Notes under the pieces: generated by a model
Told to the model about the DNA's origin: nothing
Database searches by the model: none
What the model saw: the letters and a program-made list of their open reading frames with translations, nothing else
Program-made: the position numbers and the translations under genes
Assembly (NCBI GenBank): GCA_051649605.1
Contig: JBOFHK010000015.1
Coordinates: forward strand, 1 to 25,495
Reading direction: 5' to 3'
Origin: Brevinema_A sp051649605
GTDB lineage: Bacteria; Spirochaetota; Brevinematia; Brevinematales; Brevinemataceae
Length of the DNA: 25,495 nucleotides
In this document: one piece after another, positions 22,736 through 25,495 of the stretch
How positions within the stretch are numbered: the first letter of the stretch is position 1
How the letters are laid out: every line of letters begins with the position of its first letter

Positions 22736-23926
22736 GTGAATTTTTCATTAAAACTATCTCTTCATCTTCTAATTTGGGCTTTAATTTTTGGTTTTGTATC
22801 GGGAATTTTTGGGATTAGTTCTGCCTTAATTCAAATTGCCGATTTTTATCTACAAGAGGGAACGCAACAAGCTACTGATATATATAATTATCGAATTTCC
22901 AATACTGATAAAAATCCTTTAAATGATAATGTAATCACCGAATTACAAAATATTCAAGGAACGGCGTTTGTTGACCCTTATTTTAAGCCGACTAACCAAG
23001 TTATCGGTAGTATTAACTATTTTGGGTTTTCTGCTTCAAACGCTATAACTCTTAGCGGAATCCCCAAAAGACAAGGCATCAAAAAAGCAAGCCAAGCACA
23101 CCAAAGTCAGTGGAATTCCGCAGATTTATCTAGTATTCCTGTACTTCTACCCCAACAAGCCATCTCTCTTTATAACAATCTTGCTCCACAACGATCGTGG
23201 CCTTCATTACCTGAATCTTCTTTTATTGGTCTTCCAGGCGTCGAACTCACAATCAATACCAATAGCGTTCGTGCTATTATTTCTGGTTTTGATCCTGATG
23301 AATTCGGCACAACTATTACTGCTCCTTCAGAAAAATTATATGCCTTTTTCAATAGTATAGGATTAAATCCTACCTACGATTATCTTATTTTAGAAACCGT
23401 CCCAGGATTAACAAAAAAGCAAAACCGAGAACTTCTCAAAAGTATAGAAGATTTGGGATATCAAACAACCGCCGCACGAGAAGATAATTTCCAGCAAGAA
23501 TTGTTTATGAGAATTAAATACACTATTATGATTTTTGGTATCAGTATCTTGATTGCCTTTATATTTTTACTGCATTATAATATCCAAATTCTTTTGAGAC
23601 CTCTTCGAGAACGACTCTTACTATACCGTATTTGGGCAGTAAAAGACCATCTTATTTTAAAAACATCTTTTTTTTCTACGATCTTTGCATTTCTAGCAGG
23701 TATGGTTTCTTGGATTGTTTGTTTTTTTGCTGTTATTCCTGCGCAAAGCTATATTATTGATACACTATCAAAATTTGGAATTAATACCCCCCCTCTAAAA
23801 GATACGGTACGTATCTCTTTAGAAACAGCTCTGATCTGTATGCTTCTCTATCTAAGTATCAATCTCATCACTGTTATCTATTTTTATTATAACATTCCCA
23901 AAGCAAGTTATATAAAAAAATTCTAA
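22736..23926 (+). CDS. FtsX-like/MacB-type ABC permease subunit (putative)
   Basis: 396 residues. The topology is that of FtsX/LolC/MacB permeases: one N-terminal membrane segment (about 8-32), a periplasmic domain of about 225 residues, then three C-terminal segments (about 263-285, 307-333 and 358-385) with an intervening cytoplasmic loop (LRPLRERLLLYRIWAVKDHLILKTSFFST). That loop resembles the region which contacts the ATPase in FtsX-like proteins. Sequence motifs are weak, so the call rests on topology. It starts at GTG 22736, five bases after AGGA. No ATP-binding partner is adjacent, so one would have to be encoded elsewhere. The cargo is unknown; lipoprotein release or wall-hydrolase control are possibilities only. 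Confidence 0.5.
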   Translation: MNFSLKLSLHLLIWALIFGFVSGIFGISSALIQIADFYLQEGTQQATDIYNYRISNTDKNPLNDNVITELQNIQGTAFVDPYFKPTNQVIGSINYFGFSASNAITLSGIPKRQGIKKASQAHQSQWNSADLSSIPVLLPQQAISLYNNLAPQRSWPSLPESSFIGLPGVELTINTNSVRAIISGFDPDEFGTTITAPSEKLYAFFNSIGLNPTYDYLILETVPGLTKKQNRELLKSIEDLGYQTTAAREDNFQQELFMRIKYTIMIFGISILIAFIFLLHYNIQILLRPLRERLLLYRIWAVKDHLILKTSFFSTIFAFLAGMVSWIVCFFAVIPAQSYIIDTLSKFGINTPPLKDTVRISLETALICMLLYLSINLITVIYFYYNIPKASYIKKF

Positions 23927-23953
23927 ATTTTAAGGATATTTCCCCAAAAATAT

Positions 23954-23979
23954 TAAAGTTTTCATAGATTTTCCGAAAA
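23954..23979 (+). promoter_or_regulatory. sigma-28 (FliA)-like promoter of flaA
   Basis: TAAAGTTT (23954-23961) equals the enterobacterial sigma-28 -35 consensus exactly, and TCCGAAAA (23972-23979) matches its -10, GCCGATAA, at 6 of 8. The spacer is 10 bases instead of the usual 11. Transcription would begin near 23986, leaving a leader of about 40 bases with AAGGAG as SD. The same bases form a dyad, AAGTTTTC (23956-23963) / GAAAACTT (23975-23982), which could alternatively be a hairpin ending the upstream unit, although no U-tract follows. Confidence 0.5.
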
Positions 23980-24026
23980 CTTGTTAAGTCTTACAAAAAA
24001 CAGCGTAATATTTTAAGGAGAATCTC

Positions 24027-24956
24027 ATGAAAAAACAATTATATGTATTAATAAGTCTTGTTCTACCCATTCATATTTTTGGACAAGGTTTAGTCAACCA
24101 CACACTAATTGATTTTAATACTTTTGAAGAACAAATTCAAGAAGTCTATCCAAATCCGGAAAATCAATTATTATCCGCAGATGGAGAAGCCACTGCCTCT
24201 ATAGGATCAGAGCTATTTATGCTTGATAATTGGCTTATTACTCTCACAAACTCTTCTGGAGAAAATCCTATTTCCCGAAGAGACTCTTACTCCAAGCGTA
24301 TTGCCAGCGAAGAACAAGGCACTGTCTTGGGTGTCCGCATTAAATTCCCCGATTGGCCTTATGCAGGCGAAGCATCTATCAAACCTAAATTTCCCCTTCT
24401 TCCTTTTACTGCTGACGGTAATTATGCCAATATCAATAACGGTGTTGTTACTAATGTCGGTGGTATCAAATCAGTCTCCATGTGGGCGAATGGTAGAAAT
24501 TTCCCTTTCAGTGTGGGCTTAAGAGCTGCCGATATCAACGGAAAAATTACTGAATTTGCTTTAGGTTCTTTATTTTATGTAGGCTGGAGAAAACTAGTTT
24601 ACAACAATCCATATTTTTCTGACCGTCCTATTAATAATATCCGCCCTAACACAAGAATCTACCCTAGTGAAATCCCCCTCCTACGATTCGAGCAGCTTGC
24701 TATTTACAAACCCCACAATCAAACAGGAAAAGATTTCGTTGGATATTTTGGTAATATGAATATTGAATACACCCCTTACCTAACCGAAATGCCTACCGAT
24801 ATCAACGACGAAGCAACTTGGGGTATCATTCGAGAAGAACAAGAACGCCGAGCAAAAAATATTAATTCTGCACTCTATGAAGAAATTTTACAATATGAAT
24901 ATGCAAAACAACGCGTCCAAAATCCAAATGCAGCAAATAACGATGAAAACAATTAA
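24027..24956 (+). CDS. flaA: flagellar filament outer layer (sheath) protein FlaA
   Basis: Periplasmic sheath protein that coats the FlaB core of spirochaete endoflagella. 309 residues. The signal MKKQLYVLISLVLPIHIFGQG is probably cleaved near residue 20. The mature protein has the FlaA landmarks: FNTFEEQ early, LGVRIKFPDWPYAGEASIKPKF (about 107-128), NNGVVTNVGGIKSVSMWANGRNFPFSVGL (about 143-171), LGSLFYVGWRKLVYNNPYF (about 185-203) and GKDFVGYFGNMNIEY (about 242-256). The C-terminal 45 residues are charged and helical (IREEQERRAKN ... QYEYAKQRV). It has a possible sigma-28 promoter and AAGGAG SD. No flaB or other filament gene is adjacent. The transcript may continue into the structured segment up to the terminator at 25052-25084. 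Confidence 0.93.
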   Translation: MKKQLYVLISLVLPIHIFGQGLVNHTLIDFNTFEEQIQEVYPNPENQLLSADGEATASIGSELFMLDNWLITLTNSSGENPISRRDSYSKRIASEEQGTVLGVRIKFPDWPYAGEASIKPKFPLLPFTADGNYANINNGVVTNVGGIKSVSMWANGRNFPFSVGLRAADINGKITEFALGSLFYVGWRKLVYNNPYFSDRPINNIRPNTRIYPSEIPLLRFEQLAIYKPHNQTGKDFVGYFGNMNIEYTPYLTEMPTDINDEATWGIIREEQERRAKNINSALYEEILQYEYAKQRVQNPNAANNDENN

Positions 24957-24978
24957 TCGATAAAATAATAATGATAAA

Positions 24979-25050
24979 TTGCCGTCACACGGAACAGGGA
25001 CGTCATCGTATGGCGGTAGAAGAAAGATTCTTCTACGCTACAAAGACTAA
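24979..25050 (+). ncRNA. candidate structured RNA / flaA 3' UTR element
   Basis: No open frame is evident. Bases 24981-25040 have 31 G/C of 60, far above the surrounding AT-rich sequence. A nine-base perfect hairpin, GTAGAAGAA (25016-25024) / TTCTTCTAC (25028-25036), is preceded by a possible stem TGCCGT (24980-24985) / ATGGCG (25010-25015) with an inner ACGG/TCGT pairing. A strong terminator follows at once. It does not match the conserved motifs I know of SRP RNA, tmRNA, 6S or RNase P. No clear own promoter is seen, so it could be a processed 3' end of the flaA mRNA or an independent small RNA. Confidence 0.4.
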
Positions 25051-25051
25051 G

Positions 25052-25084
25052 AACAAGACAGTATATACTGTCTTGTTTTTTTTA
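25052..25084 (+). terminator. strong intrinsic terminator after flaA / candidate RNA
   Basis: A perfect 26-base palindrome (25052-25077, arms AACAAGACAGTAT and its complement) is followed by an uninterrupted T run to about 25083. This is the strongest terminator in the window. Confidence 0.9.
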
Positions 25085-25148
25085 CTGGTAAGTATATTAG
25101 TAATAACATATCCTAAAAAAGAGCATATTCTTCTTTTTGTTTAGATAC

Positions 25149-25177
25149 TAGACATTTTATAAGACATACTATATAAT
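25149..25177 (+). promoter_or_regulatory. tRNA-Leu promoter
   Basis: TAGACA (25149-25154), a 17-base spacer and TATAAT (25172-25177), matching at 5/6 and 6/6. The mature tRNA begins 10 bases after the -10, so the leader is very short. Confidence 0.78.
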
Positions 25178-25187
25178 ATAGCTATCC

Positions 25188-25270
25188 GCCTGAGTGGTGA
25201 AACTGGTAAACACGCAGGACTCAGAATCCTGTGCCGATAAAGCTTGCAGGTTCAAGTCCTGTCTCAGGCA
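25188..25270 (+). tRNA. tRNA-Leu (anticodon CAG)
   Basis: An 83-base class II tRNA. The acceptor GCCTGAG (25188-25194) pairs with CTCAGGC (25263-25269), with discriminator A at 25270, the leucine form. The anticodon stem CAGGA/TCCTG holds the loop CTCAGAA, giving anticodon CAG for CUG codons. A long variable arm (TGCCGATAAAGCTT region) and T-loop TTCAAGT are present. CCA is not encoded (CAT follows), so it is added after transcription. Confidence 0.95.
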
Positions 25271-25273
25271 CAT

Positions 25274-25305
25274 AAAAACAAGTGCCAAAATTGGCACTTG
25301 TTTTT
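25274..25305 (+). terminator. intrinsic terminator of tRNA-Leu
   Basis: AAAAACAAGTGCC (25274-25286) pairs perfectly with GGCACTTGTTTTT (25293-25305) around a six-base loop. The A and T tracts make it potentially bidirectional. Confidence 0.88.
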
Positions 25306-25341
25306 ATTTATCATAGACGCAAAAAATAGAAGGGGATTGCT

Positions 25342-25495
25342 ATGCCTACTACACCACAAAATACCATAAAAAACCGAAGCATTTTTTGCGGAGATTGTTT
25401 GGATATTCTAAGAGGATTCAACGATAATTCCATTGACCTAATTTATCTGGATCCTCCCTTCAACAAAAAAAAGCAGTTTATCGCTCCGATCGGTA
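25342..25495 (+). CDS. site-specific DNA methyltransferase, N-terminal part (cut by window end)
   Basis: Only 51 residues are visible. After a short polar start comes SIFCGDCLDILRGF and then IDLIYLDPPFNKKKQF. DPPF (37-40) is motif IV of amino-methyltransferases (N6-adenine or N4-cytosine), and its N-terminal position fits the beta-class order, in which the catalytic motif precedes the AdoMet-binding region. The frame is open to the window end. AAGGGG is the SD, six bases before the ATG. It lies just after the tRNA-Leu terminator, a common boundary for acquired DNA, so it may begin a restriction-modification or prophage segment. Neither the partner nor the specificity can be judged from this window. 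Confidence 0.85.
   Translation, partial: MPTTPQNTIKNRSIFCGDCLDILRGFNDNSIDLIYLDPPFNKKKQFIAPIG

Noticed and set aside
23981..24011. Sigma-70-like TTGTTA with TAATAT before flaA
   Set aside because: Spacer is 19 bases, and the predicted start would fall on the SD; the upstream sigma-28-like site fits better.
24979..25083. Housekeeping RNA (SRP RNA, tmRNA, 6S) after flaA
   Set aside because: The conserved SRP GGAAG/AGCAG motifs, the tRNA-like ends of tmRNA and a 6S-like long bulged helix are not seen.
1..25495. CRISPR arrays, insertion sequences, toxin-antitoxin or defence systems
   Set aside because: No regularly spaced repeats, transposase or Cas-like genes, or toxin-antitoxin pairs were found. 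Only the partial methyltransferase at the right edge hints at accessory DNA.

Overview
The window looks like chromosome from a low-GC spirochaete (about one third G+C by eye). The best lineage evidence is a FlaA periplasmic-flagellum sheath protein at the right end, a FlbB/MotE-like flagellar collar protein in the middle, and a lipoprotein resembling a spirochaete beta-propeller family. Genus is not settled; composition would fit a Brevinema-like or similar AT-rich spirochaete, but this is inference. Genes use the standard bacterial code, with several GTG/TTG starts set by clear Shine-Dalgarno (SD) sites. The longest gene-free stretch is under 250 bases.

Layout. (1) 1-2160: minus-strand small exported proteins (two tandem paralogues and a lipoprotein), with a perfect-consensus promoter and the probable start of a tRNA running off the left edge. 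(2) 2161-8014: minus-strand nfeD-hisS, a YfhO-type membrane protein and truB, interrupted by one small plus-strand secreted protein. (3) 8108-9500: a flagellar pair, a lytic transglycosylase and flbB, from a strong promoter divergent from truB. (4) 9569-15959: the division and wall cluster ddl-ftsQ-ftsA-ftsZ, followed by a lipoprotein and ruvC. (5) 16031-18274: an HtrA/DegP protease and a EutT-like cobalamin adenosyltransferase. (6) 18293-21288: yidC and mnmE on the minus strand. (7) 21441-24956: murA, an FtsX-like permease and flaA on the plus strand. (8) 24957-25495: a GC-rich structured segment ending in a strong terminator, tRNA-Leu(CAG), and the start of a DNA methyltransferase cut by the window end.

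Together these are mostly housekeeping and envelope genes: peptidoglycan precursor supply (murA, ddl), septum assembly (ftsQAZ), membrane protein insertion (yidC), periplasmic quality control (htrA), tRNA modification and charging (truB, mnmE, hisS), and periplasmic flagella (transglycosylase, flbB, flaA). I found no CRISPR array, transposase, toxin-antitoxin pair or clear defence island. The most unusual features are regulatory or structural: divergent promoters whose -35 boxes form one inverted repeat (yidC/murA), a sigma-28-like site before flaA, a 30-bp perfect palindrome over a ribosome binding site, a GC-rich candidate RNA after flaA, a terminator inside the last codons of mnmE, and an N-terminally extended FtsZ.
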